Source of the DNA: Desulfobacteraceae bacterium
Lineage (GTDB): Bacteria; Desulfobacterota; Desulfobacteria; Desulfobacterales; Desulfobacteraceae
NCBI GenBank assembly: GCA_015486915.1
Contig: WFQS01000125.1
Coordinates: 1 to 14,596 of the forward strand
Direction of reading: 5' to 3'
DNA length: 14,596 nt
Positions within the stretch are counted from its first letter, which is position 1. Each line of letters starts with the position of its first letter. The translations under genes and the position numbers were made by a program. The notes under the pieces were generated by a model. That model ran no database searches and was not told where the DNA came from. It worked only from the letters and a program-made list of their open reading frames with translations. This document shows, piece by piece, positions 1 to 5,812 of the stretch.

Positions 1-171
1 GCAGAAGCCCTGCTCACCGGGTTCTGCGGCCCCAATGCTTTTAAAACTTTAAATGCTGCAAATGTAAAAGTTGCCAATAATGTAACAGGGACTGTGAAAG
101 AAGCAGTTCAGGCATTTAAAGATGGAAATCTAACATTTGCCGATGAGGCAAATACAGATGGACACTGGTAA
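1..171 (+). CDS. NifX/NifB-type cluster-binding domain protein, C-terminal part (5' truncated by window)
   Basis: The frame is open from the first base to a TAA at 169-171 and gives 56 residues; the start lies outside the window. The visible part, with ALLTGFCGP followed by a TGTVKEAV segment, closely matches ALLTGNCGP and TGTVKDAV in the complete protein encoded at 2008-2715. It is therefore a paralogue carrying the same small alpha/beta fold, known from NifX, NafY and the NifB C-terminus, which binds iron-molybdenum or other metal-sulfur clusters. The single Cys in GFCGP is kept. Unlike its paralogue it ends soon after the domain, with no Gly-rich tail. The Mrp-type ATPase gene starts 27 nt downstream, so the two are probably co-transcribed. 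The bound metal cannot be told from sequence. Confidence 0.75.
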   Translation, partial: AEALLTGFCGPNAFKTLNAANVKVANNVTGTVKEAVQAFKDGNLTFADEANTDGHW

Positions 172-198
172 AAAACAGGAAAAAAAATAAGGATTAAT

Positions 199-1041
199 AT
201 GGAAAATTCTCAAAAACCAACAAATATTGCAGGCAAAATGCCGGAGCCTGATCCCGATGAGCTTGCGAAAAAAGCTCTTACTAAAATTAAAAATAAATTT
301 CTGATCATGAGCGGAAAAGGCGGTGTTGGAAAAACAAGTGTATCCGCCAATCTTGCCATGGCCCTTGCAAGCAGAGGCTTCAAGGTAGGATTAATGGATG
401 TTGATATACACGGTCCTGATATTCCAAGAATGCTTGGACTTAAAGGTATGCTGGGCGCAAGTCAGAACCATAAAATTTCCCCCATACCCTATTCAGAAAA
501 TTTAAGTGCGGTTTCAGTGGAATCACTCATGCAGGACAGGAACAAGGCAATAATCTGGAGAGGGCCGCTTAAGCACAGTGCCATCAGGCAGTTCATCGGA
601 GATGTGGATTGGGGAGAATTAGATTTTCTGCTCATAGATTCACCTCCGGGAACAGGGGATGAACCATTGACAATTGCACAGTTGATCAATGATGCCAAAG
701 CAATAATTGTCACCACACCCCAGGAAGTTGCACTTGCAGATGTAAGAAAATCGATTGATTTCTGCAAAACGGTAAAAATGGACGTATTTGGCCTTGTTGA
801 AAATATGAGCGGTTATACCTGTCCGAAATGCGGTGAAACCATTGATATTTTCGGAACCGGCGGAGGAGAAAAAACTGCTTCAGCTTCCGGTCTGCATTTT
901 CTTGGTAAAATTCCAATTGACCCCAATGTTGTAAAATGCGGTGACACAGGTACAGCCTATCAGGAAAAATATACCGATTCTGCGGTGACAAAGGCTTTTA
1001 CAAAAATAGCAGACAAAATGGCAAAACTCTGTGAATTGTAA
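199..1041 (+). CDS. Mrp/NBP35-family P-loop ATPase, Fe-S cluster carrier
   Basis: This 280-residue protein has a deviant Walker A motif GKGGVGKT (residues 39-46), a switch region with DVDIHGPD (67-74), and a Walker B-region DSPPGTGD (147-154), the hallmarks of the Mrp/NBP35 branch of SIMIBI ATPases. A CPKC pair (208-211) after ENMSGYT is the conserved site where a [4Fe-4S] cluster bridges the homodimer. Family members are cytosolic and pass Fe-S clusters to apo-proteins with ATP-dependent control. The length fits the short form without an N-terminal MIP18-like domain or a C-terminal NifX fusion. An AAGGA-type ribosome site lies just before the ATG. It sits between NifX-like genes, an arrangement resembling the Mrp-ORP loci of sulfate reducers, where such ATPases serve a metal-cluster protein; that role here is inferred. 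Confidence 0.93.
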   Translation: MENSQKPTNIAGKMPEPDPDELAKKALTKIKNKFLIMSGKGGVGKTSVSANLAMALASRGFKVGLMDVDIHGPDIPRMLGLKGMLGASQNHKISPIPYSENLSAVSVESLMQDRNKAIIWRGPLKHSAIRQFIGDVDWGELDFLLIDSPPGTGDEPLTIAQLINDAKAIIVTTPQEVALADVRKSIDFCKTVKMDVFGLVENMSGYTCPKCGETIDIFGTGGGEKTASASGLHFLGKIPIDPNVVKCGDTGTAYQEKYTDSAVTKAFTKIADKMAKLCEL

Positions 1042-1071
1042 AAAAGAAGACAAATCAATAAAAATGACTTT

Positions 1072-1200
1072 TTAACGGCCATGAGGCAGATCTCGAGACT
1101 CTCAGACTGCCTCAGAAAATCAAATATTCTGATAGAAATGGGCAGCAGGCGCGTAGCCAACTCTAATAATTCAAGGTACTTTACAGGAGTTTAAGATAAA
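1072..1200 (+). repeat. Dispersed intergenic repeat R1 (subtype B, full length)
   Basis: First of seven copies of a repeat in this window. It starts TTAACGGCCATGAGGC. Stem P1 pairs TGAGGCAG (1082-1089) with CTGCCTCA (1107-1114) without a mismatch. A small hairpin follows (TCAGAA/TTCTGA, 1111-1132). The terminal stem pairs AACTC (1159-1163) with GAGTT (1187-1191) around a loop containing GGTACTTT, and an A-rich tract follows. It closely matches R4 (6132) and the reverse complement at 10426-10563. It fills most of the gap between the Mrp ATPase and the metallo-hydrolase gene. Confidence 0.85.
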
Positions 1201-1233
1201 AAAATTCCATGGTGACAAAAAAGGGATAACAAT

Positions 1234-1980
1234 ATGAACACATTTAAGATTCATCCCATTGTTATGGGTACCAAGGTTTTTGATAAAAGTATGATGACCT
1301 ATCAGCACGGCAGTGGAGTTGAATATACCATACCGATTTACTGCTGGTACCTTGAGGGAGGAGACAAAAATATTCTTGTTGATACAGGCGAGATGATGCC
1401 CATTATTTCGGATTCAAGGGAAAAAGCCATTGGCGGAAAAATCCATACTTTTGAACAGGGTCTTGCAATGTGGGGCTTAAAGCCTGAAAATATTGACATT
1501 GTAATCCATACCCATCTTCACAACGATCATTGTGAAAATGATTACAAATGTGTTAATGCAGATATTTATGTTCATGAAAAAGAATTAAAAAGAATTCACA
1601 GCCCCCACCCTTTGGATTTCAGATACATTGAAGACTATATTGAGGATGTGGAAGAAAATAACCAGATCAAAATCATCAAAGAGGATAAAGAAATAGTGCC
1701 GGGAATAAGATGTATGAATACGCCGGTTCATACGGACGGAGGGTTGAGTTTATTTATAGATACACTCTCGGGAACGGCTGTAATAACGGGATTTTGTGTG
1801 ATCAGGGAAAATTTTTATCCTCCAAAGGAAATCAAGGCCATGGAAATGGAAGTAATACCGCCCGGCACCCATGTAAATGTTTATCAAGCCTATGATATCA
1901 TGGTTAAAATAAAAAAAATGGCAGATATTATCATTCCGCTGCACGAGCCTGAATATGCATCGGTTAAGACCATTGGATAA
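1234..1980 (+). CDS. Metallo-beta-lactamase-fold hydrolase, N-acyl homoserine lactonase-like
   Basis: This 248-residue protein has the MBL metal motif THLHNDH (residues 93-99, giving H94, H96, D98 and H99), a later His in TPVHTDGG (H166) and a final His in IIPLHEPE (H237). The overall layout resembles AiiA-type lactonases, including a RENF segment after the fifth strand. The Asp that normally bridges the two metals there (the LTxDA position of AiiA) appears to be replaced: ITGFCVI (185-191) has Phe187 and Cys188. Metal content or chemistry may thus differ from true lactonases, and quorum quenching should not be assumed. No signal peptide is visible, so it is probably cytosolic. It starts just after repeat R1 with an AGGGA ribosome site and is followed after 27 nt by the NifX-fusion gene, so it probably shares that transcript. 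Confidence 0.85.
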   Translation: MNTFKIHPIVMGTKVFDKSMMTYQHGSGVEYTIPIYCWYLEGGDKNILVDTGEMMPIISDSREKAIGGKIHTFEQGLAMWGLKPENIDIVIHTHLHNDHCENDYKCVNADIYVHEKELKRIHSPHPLDFRYIEDYIEDVEENNQIKIIKEDKEIVPGIRCMNTPVHTDGGLSLFIDTLSGTAVITGFCVIRENFYPPKEIKAMEMEVIPPGTHVNVYQAYDIMVKIKKMADIIIPLHEPEYASVKTIG

Positions 1981-2007
1981 AGTGTATTTAATTCAAGGAG
2001 ATTTAAA

Positions 2008-2715
2008 ATGAAATTAGCAGCAAGCGCAACAGGTAAAGAACTTGATTCACAGATTGATCCGCGTTTCGGAAGATCTGCATATTTTATTATTATTGAAACA
2101 GATGATATGAGTTTTGAAGCATTTGAAAACGAGAATATCGGCATGAACACCGGTGCTGGTATTTCCTCTGCAAATTTTGTAGTTTCAAAAGAGGTTAAAG
2201 CCCTTTTGACAGGGAATTGCGGACCCAAGGCAATGCAGGTTTTTTCAGCAGCTGGTATTGACGTTTTTACCGGACAGACCGGAACTGTAAAGGATGCAGT
2301 TGAAAATTACAAAAAAGGATTATTGCAGTCTTCACCTGAAGCTACAGTACCTGAAAAAGCAGGTGTCTCAGGAGCAGGTGCCTCCACCGGCGGTATGGGT
2401 ACGGGAAGAGGCCAGGGTATGGGTGGCGGAGGCAGAGGTATGGGAATGAGTGGAGGTGGCCGTGGCATGGGTGGCGGTGGCGGAATGGGCATGGGCGGCG
2501 GTCGTGGCATGGGCGGCTGCAGAGGCGGCGGAGGCCGCGGTATGGGCGGCGGCGGTCGTGGTATGGCAACAGGAGCAGGCGTATCCGCATTTAACACTGC
2601 AGGGAAAAACAATCCTGTAACAAAAGAAGAAGAACTTCGTATGTTAAAAGAGCAATCTGAAAACTTAAAAAGACAGATGCAGGATATTGAGAACAAAATC
2701 AACAATCTCAAATAA
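2008..2715 (+). CDS. NifX-like cluster-binding domain fused to Gly/Met-rich linker and C-terminal coiled coil
   Basis: This 235-residue protein has three parts. Residues 1-105 form a NifX/NafY/NifB-C-type domain (MKLAASATG, DPRFGRSAYF, LLTGNCGP, TGTVKDAVE), a fold known to hold metal-sulfur clusters; Cys71 is the conserved cysteine. Residues 121-190 are a low-complexity stretch built from GMGGG and GRGM units with one Cys (171). Residues 205-235 are a charged heptad-like helix (EEELRMLKEQ onward) resembling the C-terminus of DUF5320-type small proteins often encoded near NifX-like genes. A strong AAGGAG site precedes the ATG by a normal spacing. The 5'-truncated protein at 1-171 is its paralogue without the tail. 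A role as metal-cluster carrier or chaperone is inferred; the coiled coil suggests oligomerisation. Confidence 0.88.
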   Translation: MKLAASATGKELDSQIDPRFGRSAYFIIIETDDMSFEAFENENIGMNTGAGISSANFVVSKEVKALLTGNCGPKAMQVFSAAGIDVFTGQTGTVKDAVENYKKGLLQSSPEATVPEKAGVSGAGASTGGMGTGRGQGMGGGGRGMGMSGGGRGMGGGGGMGMGGGRGMGGCRGGGGRGMGGGGRGMATGAGVSAFNTAGKNNPVTKEEELRMLKEQSENLKRQMQDIENKINNLK

Positions 2716-2766
2716 TACCCTATCCGTCTCATGGCGGTTATAAATAATTACTTAAAATGAAGTTCC

Positions 2767-2982
2767 ATGGAATTAAAAGATATGATAACCGTAAATGTTA
2801 ATGTTGATATCACAACAGAATCTCTCAAGGCGATTGTGGAAAATGCAAAAGAAATTGCAGGCCGTAATGAAAAGGGAGTTTACAAAGTTGATACCGCAGA
2901 CAAGGTAAGCGAAATGATTTCAAAATTTCTCATGGAAAATGATTTTGAAACCTATGCAAAAGAGATCGGGAATATGAAATGA
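2767..2982 (+). CDS. Small conserved-looking protein of unknown function, coupled to trmO-like gene
   Basis: The protein has 71 residues, predicted as a short beta strand (ITVNVNVDI) followed by two or three helices (TESLKAIVENAKEIAG and KVSEMISKFLMEN). There is no Cys, signal peptide or membrane segment, so it is soluble. I do not recognise a named family. The stop codon overlaps the next gene's start in an ATGA arrangement, a strong sign that it is truly translated and coupled to the TrmO-like gene. The start is uncertain: ATG 2767 lacks a clear ribosome site, whereas ATG 2782 (MITVNVNV) has a weak upstream GGA. Codon use and base composition match the neighbours. Confidence 0.7.
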   Translation: MELKDMITVNVNVDITTESLKAIVENAKEIAGRNEKGVYKVDTADKVSEMISKFLMENDFETYAKEIGNMK

Positions 2983-3401
2983 AAACAGAAATAAAGCCCA
3001 TAGGCTTTGCATATACTGATGCAGAAACAATTCCAAGACACTGGAGCCTTTCCGATGTTAAAGGCACCTTGAAAATTAAAAAGGAATATATTCCAGGACT
3101 TAAGGATATTAAACCGGGGCAGAAAATAGTTGTGCTGTTTTTATTTCATAAAAGTTCAAAATTCACAACGGCCCTGCTCTTTCAGACTCCGCCCCATAAC
3201 AGGGAGAGAAAAGGGGTTTTCAGCATCTGCTCTCCTTTCAGACCAAATCCCATTGGAATGTCCGTTGTCAAGGTGCTTGAAATAAATAGAGGGATAATTC
3301 AAGTTAAGGGGATTGACATGCTGAACGAAACTCCCATAATTGATATCAAACCGTATATTGAAAGTAAATATGACTGCCCGAGTTATGACAATCAAAAGTA
3401 A
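2979..3401 (+). CDS. trmO: TrmO/TsaA-family (UPF0066) SAM-dependent methyltransferase
   Basis: This 140-residue protein matches the beta-barrel TsaA/TrmO domain: an N-terminal IKPIGFAYT, the signature SPFRPNPIGMSVVKV (residues 85-99) that forms part of the SAM pocket, and DMLNETPIIDIKPYI (113-127). In E. coli, TrmO N6-methylates t6A37 of tRNA-Thr to give m6t6A. That protein has an extra C-terminal domain which is missing here, as in many archaeal and anaerobe homologues. The family match is firm, but the exact substrate is not: single-domain homologues often sit in metal or redox neighbourhoods, as this one does. It is translated from an ATG overlapping the previous gene's stop by 4 nt. Confidence 0.85.
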   Translation: MKTEIKPIGFAYTDAETIPRHWSLSDVKGTLKIKKEYIPGLKDIKPGQKIVVLFLFHKSSKFTTALLFQTPPHNRERKGVFSICSPFRPNPIGMSVVKVLEINRGIIQVKGIDMLNETPIIDIKPYIESKYDCPSYDNQK

Positions 3402-3779
3402 AAAGCGTTTGTGGCAGCCTGAAAATGCAATATAGCGTGCTTTAATTGTCCTTGTACATGGCAGAGTTATTAGTGCCTTACCCCTGAATTTCTGTAATAA
3501 AAAACAAAAAATTGAGGCAGGCACATGGGTTGCGGGCATCGCCTGCTTTAGAAGTTGATGCAGATCAATATCATTAGCCTGTCAGACCAGAGGGAGTCAT
3601 ACGTTAAAAATAATAAAACAGAACATAATTAAAATCGATGAACCTGTAAAAAGTCAGGTTTTGGTATTTTGCAGCTGTAACATACTGAAATTATAAATAT
3701 CAGTTTGAGTATTTTTGATTTTTTACGGGATCATAAAAATTCATAATATAAAAGATAAAGTATACAAGGAGGCGTTATC
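3402..3779. other. 378-nt gene-free stretch with degenerate repeat and hairpins
   Basis: No convincing gene is present. At 3439-3465 a stretch containing CTTTAAT and CCTTGTACATGG matches the right arm of the inverted-repeat element at 4228-4391, suggesting an eroded copy. GCAGGC/GCCTGC form an inverted repeat near 3517-3574. AACCTG (3641-3646) and CAGGTT (3655-3660) form a 6-bp hairpin followed by only four T, at best a weak terminator. An AAGGAGG ribosome site stands just before the next gene at 3780, so the promoter of that gene should lie in the AT-rich part, about 3690-3755. Confidence 0.5.
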
Positions 3780-4196
3780 ATGGCAAAAATGCCGGAAAAT
3801 GTAAAATCAATGTTTAAACATCAGGGAATCGTAGTTTTCTCAACAGCTTCCAAAGACGGTATCCCCAATGCAGTACCCATTGGTGCAAAAAAAATAATTG
3901 ATGATGAAACCATACTGATATCAGACCAGTATTTTGGGAAAACCCTGAAAAATATCACGGAGAATCCAATTGCCGGTATTACATTCTGGGATCTCAAGTC
4001 CCATGAGGGCTATCAGATAAAGGGTACTATTACAATTGAAACTCAAGGGAAACGTTTTGAAGATACGGCAAAATGGATTGAAAAAATCGGAAAGGCAAAA
4101 AACAAACCTTTAAAATCAAAGGGAGCTGTTATTTTTAAAATAACCGATATTTACTGCGTTACGTCGGGAAAAGACGCCGGTAAAAAAATTGCCTGA
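3780..4196 (+). CDS. Pyridoxamine 5'-phosphate oxidase-fold (PPOX) flavin-type protein
   Basis: The protein has 138 residues with the split-barrel pattern of the PPOX family: a first strand GIVVFSTASKDGIPNAVPIG (residues 16-35), then ILISDQYFGKTLKNITENP (45-63), the strand AGITFWDLKSHEGYQIKG (65-82) and a C-terminal strand AVIFKITDIYCV (116-127). Members bind FMN, or less often F420 or heme, between two subunits. The basic residues around YFGKTLKN fit phosphate contacts. Real PNPOx activity in vitamin B6 synthesis is unlikely, as this is the short variant common in anaerobes with unknown substrates. A strong AAGGAGG site at about 3768-3774 fixes the start. It is probably its own transcript, since a 378-nt gap precedes it. 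Confidence 0.82.
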   Translation: MAKMPENVKSMFKHQGIVVFSTASKDGIPNAVPIGAKKIIDDETILISDQYFGKTLKNITENPIAGITFWDLKSHEGYQIKGTITIETQGKRFEDTAKWIEKIGKAKNKPLKSKGAVIFKITDIYCVTSGKDAGKKIA

Positions 4197-4227
4197 AAAG
4201 CCATGATTCAATTCGGTATTGCACCTT

Positions 4228-4391
4228 TAGGATCGAAAATTTTATAAGTTGAACGAGATTGCTTGTCTTCCGGCCCATCTACTTCGTTGCATCAAAGGCC
4301 GAATACGTTAAGTATGCAACCTTTAATGCGCCTTGTACATGGGCCGTAATCCTGCGCTATTTCTGTTCAACTTATTTCATCTCCGATCCTT
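4228..4391. repeat. Long imperfect inverted-repeat element in front of nfu-like gene
   Basis: Nested arms pair across about 165 nt: AGGATCG (4229-4235) with CGATCCT (4384-4390), TAAGTTGAAC (4245-4254) with GTTCAACTTA (4365-4374), CGGCCCAT (4271-4278) with ATGGGCCG (4339-4346), and GCATCAAAGG (4289-4298) with CCTTTAATGC (4320-4329) with one mismatch. The centre has a small ATAC/GTAT hairpin. The layout resembles a non-autonomous palindromic repeat (MITE-like or BIME-like). An open frame runs through it into the downstream gene but is not counted as coding, because the palindrome explains the sequence. Confidence 0.75.
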
Positions 4392-4432
4392 ACTGGAAAT
4401 CAAATTACGAAAATATCAATATGGAAACGAAA

Positions 4433-4663
4433 ATGACGGAAACGGAAGAAAAAATAAAAAAAATTTTAAATGATATCCGACCCATGCTCCAGCAGGATGG
4501 AGGTGATGTGGAATTTATAAGTTTTGAGAATAAAGTGGTAAAAGTCAGATTAAAAGGGGCATGTACAGGGTGCGCCATGTCCCAGATTACACTTAAAAAC
4601 GGCATAGAAAGGGTTTTGGTGAAACAGATTCCCGAAATCAAATATATTGAAAATATTGAATAA
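4433..4663 (+). CDS. NifU C-terminal-type (Nfu) Fe-S scaffold protein
   Basis: The protein has 76 residues from ATG 4433 and corresponds to a single NifU-C/Nfu domain: helix EEKIKKILNDIRPMLQQDGGDVEF, a strand pair, then GACTGCAMSQITLKNGIE with the CxxC pair C44 and C47. In this family two subunits hold a [4Fe-4S] cluster between their CxxC motifs and hand it to client proteins in the cytosol. ATG 4433 is preferred because GGA lies 7 nt upstream. ATG 4421 in the same frame is possible, and the frame stays open back to 4259 only through the palindromic repeat. The next gene encodes the matching NifU N-terminal-type scaffold, so the two halves of NifU are separate genes here, in reversed order. 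The stop codon overlaps the first bases of repeat R2. Confidence 0.88.
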   Translation: MTETEEKIKKILNDIRPMLQQDGGDVEFISFENKVVKVRLKGACTGCAMSQITLKNGIERVLVKQIPEIKYIENIE

Positions 4664-4775
4664 CTGCCATGAGGCAGATCTGAACTGCGTTACAGCGCCT
4701 CAAAAAATCATAGATTTTGACAAACATAAAAAGAGCATCAGTTACTTCGTCAAAAATGAGCTCTTTCTTATAAAA
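4661..4775 (+). repeat. Dispersed intergenic repeat R2 (subtype A, full length)
   Basis: Starts TAACTGCCATGAGGC at the stop codon of the Nfu gene. TGAGGC pairs with GCCTCA about 20 nt later. A middle hairpin pairs AAAATC with GATTTT. The terminal stem pairs AAAGAGC (4730-4736) with GCTCTTT (4760-4766), extended by TCA/TGA past one bulged base, around a loop with GTTACTTCG; CTTATAAAA follows. It is very similar to R7 at the right end of the window. The terminal hairpin could also act as a terminator for the Nfu gene. Confidence 0.85.
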
Positions 4776-4824
4776 AAAAGATAGTTCATTGATTATAAAC
4801 TCAAATCCCTGAATTATCTGTTTC

Positions 4825-4869
4825 AGGATCGAAAAGCAATTGTTTTCAAATAATTTATTTTTCGATCCT
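4825..4869. repeat. Perfect 11-bp inverted repeat sharing its end sequence with the 4228-4391 element
   Basis: AGGATCGAAAA (4825-4835) pairs perfectly with TTTTCGATCCT (4859-4869) around 23 AT-rich bases. The same AGGATCGAAAA occurs at 4229-4239 as the left end of the larger palindromic element, and CGATCCTTA ends both. This points to related elements, one possibly a minimal or deleted form. It lies between the Nfu and IscU-type genes. Confidence 0.7.
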
Positions 4870-4922
4870 TAACGCAGGATAATGATGGATGCTGCAACCG
4901 GAGTAGAGGACAGAGAAACAAG

Positions 4923-5360
4923 ATGGAAAACCATACACCTGACCAGGGCACTGATTTTTTTAAAGATCATTCCGCCCATTATATTAAAATGGCCTATCGC
5001 AATGATAGGAGAGAACGTCTTGAAAAACCTGACGGATATGGAAAAAGGACAGGAGAATGCAAAGACACCATAGAAACATTTGTCATGGTTGAAAATGGAA
5101 AAATCAAGACGGTTTCCTTTGACACAGACGGCTGTATTAATACCAATGCCTGTGCCAACGCAGTATCCATGCTTGCAGAGGGAAAGACAATTGAACAGGC
5201 ATGGAAAATTACAGCTGAAAATGTAATAGACTACCTTGGTACTCTTCCACAGGAAGAAACGCATTGTGCAGAACTTGCAGTAGGGTCCTTTTATCTTGCT
5301 CTTTCTGATTTTCAGAGAAATGAAAGAGACCCATGGAAAAAAATGTATAAAAAATATTAA
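4923..5360 (+). CDS. IscU/NifU N-terminal-type Fe-S cluster assembly scaffold
   Basis: This 145-residue protein has the three scaffold cysteines in IscU spacing: C46 in GECKD (with the conserved Asp48 two residues on), C71 in TDGCINTNAC, and C115 in ETHCAELA after His114. C77 is an extra cysteine. IscU/NifU-N proteins build [2Fe-2S] or [4Fe-4S] clusters with sulfur from a cysteine desulfurase. No desulfurase gene is in the window. The N-terminal 20 residues are acidic and His-containing and not part of the core fold. The start at 4923 has a GAGGA sequence about 12 nt upstream, a rather long spacing. It probably works with the adjacent Nfu-type protein and the Mrp/NBP35 ATPase upstream. Confidence 0.88.
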   Translation: MENHTPDQGTDFFKDHSAHYIKMAYRNDRRERLEKPDGYGKRTGECKDTIETFVMVENGKIKTVSFDTDGCINTNACANAVSMLAEGKTIEQAWKITAENVIDYLGTLPQEETHCAELAVGSFYLALSDFQRNERDPWKKMYKKY

Positions 5361-5372
5361 ACATTACCTGAC

Positions 5373-5400
5373 CTGCCATGAGACAGATCTGATAAATTTT
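5373..5400 (+). repeat. 5' fragment of the dispersed repeat (R3)
   Basis: CTGCCATGAGACAGATCTG matches the first 19 bases of subtype A copies apart from one G-to-A change that weakens the first hairpin. The second arm and terminal hairpin are not recognisable, so this is a truncated or decayed copy. It starts 13 nt after the stop of the IscU-type gene. Confidence 0.55.
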
Positions 5401-5436
5401 AATTGCAGGCATCCATTCACGCATGGAAGGTCATGC

Positions 5437-5475
5437 ATGAAAGCTATACTGAAAAATCGTGTATGAAATCTATAC
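5437..5475. repeat. Pair of 13-nt direct repeats upstream of the TIGR04076-like gene
   Basis: ATGAAAGCTATAC (5437-5449) and ATGAAATCTATAC (5463-5475) match at 12 of 13 positions, 26 bp apart (about 2.5 helical turns), ending about 55 nt before ATG 5531. Flanking GCATG/CATGC palindromes are nearby. They could be tandem binding sites, but no regulator can be named. Confidence 0.4.
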
Positions 5476-5530
5476 ATGCAGTTATGGATACCTTTTTGTG
5501 TTAATAATCAAAATAAAAAGGAGACGTAAA

Positions 5531-5812
5531 ATGGCTGTAAATTTTCCACAGATTGGAAGTAAAGTTATTGCAAAGGTAATTGAAACAAAGGCAGACTGTA
5601 CCATTGGAATGAAACCCGGTGATGAATTTGAGCTGAGCACCCACAAATGCGGTGATTTCTGCGGTTTATTTTATCACAATATTGCAGGCTGGGTAAAAAT
5701 TCTGCAGTTCGGGGGAGCATTTCCTGTATTTGAAGATCCCGATGTCCAGGTATGGGAATGTCCCAATGCTAACAATCGTGTCAAAGTAGAATTAAGAAGG
5801 GTAAAAGAATAA
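5531..5812 (+). CDS. TIGR04076-like small protein, Cys-containing
   Basis: The 93-residue protein begins MAVNFPQIG. Its layout, with MKPGDEFEL (27-35), a THKCGDFCGLFYHNI stretch (37-51), a buried hydrophobic segment WVKILQFGG and DPDVQVWECPN (69-79) before a final VKVELRR strand, resembles the TIGR04076 family, whose function is unknown. C40 and C44 form a CxxxC pair and C77 is a third cysteine, so metal or redox chemistry is possible but unproven. The start at 5531 is chosen for its GGAG site (5520-5523). A longer in-frame start at 5459 would pass through the 13-nt repeats and is unlikely. It ends the metal-cluster region, and a 438-nt gap follows. Confidence 0.75.
   Translation: MAVNFPQIGSKVIAKVIETKADCTIGMKPGDEFELSTHKCGDFCGLFYHNIAGWVKILQFGGAFPVFEDPDVQVWECPNANNRVKVELRRVKE

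Noticed and set aside
1072..1200. Cyclic di-GMP or other known riboswitch
   Set aside because: No conserved core of a riboswitch class I know could be matched, and copies lie in unrelated contexts, including between convergent genes.
2307..2732. 141-residue Pro-rich open frame on the minus strand (and a shorter one at 2342-2590)
   Set aside because: It is the complement of the Gly-rich repeat of the NifX-fusion gene; repetitive GGN codons give proline codons on the other strand. There is no ribosome site or neighbour support.
4259..4432. N-terminal extension of the Nfu-type protein
   Set aside because: The extension is read entirely through the palindromic repeat and has no family similarity; ATG 4433 has a better ribosome site and gives the standard domain length.
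4661..4775. The repeats as plain gene terminators
   Set aside because: R6 and R7 do not follow a gene in their own orientation, R1 and R4 lie in leaders of downstream genes, and the hairpins are followed by A-rich rather than T-rich tracts.
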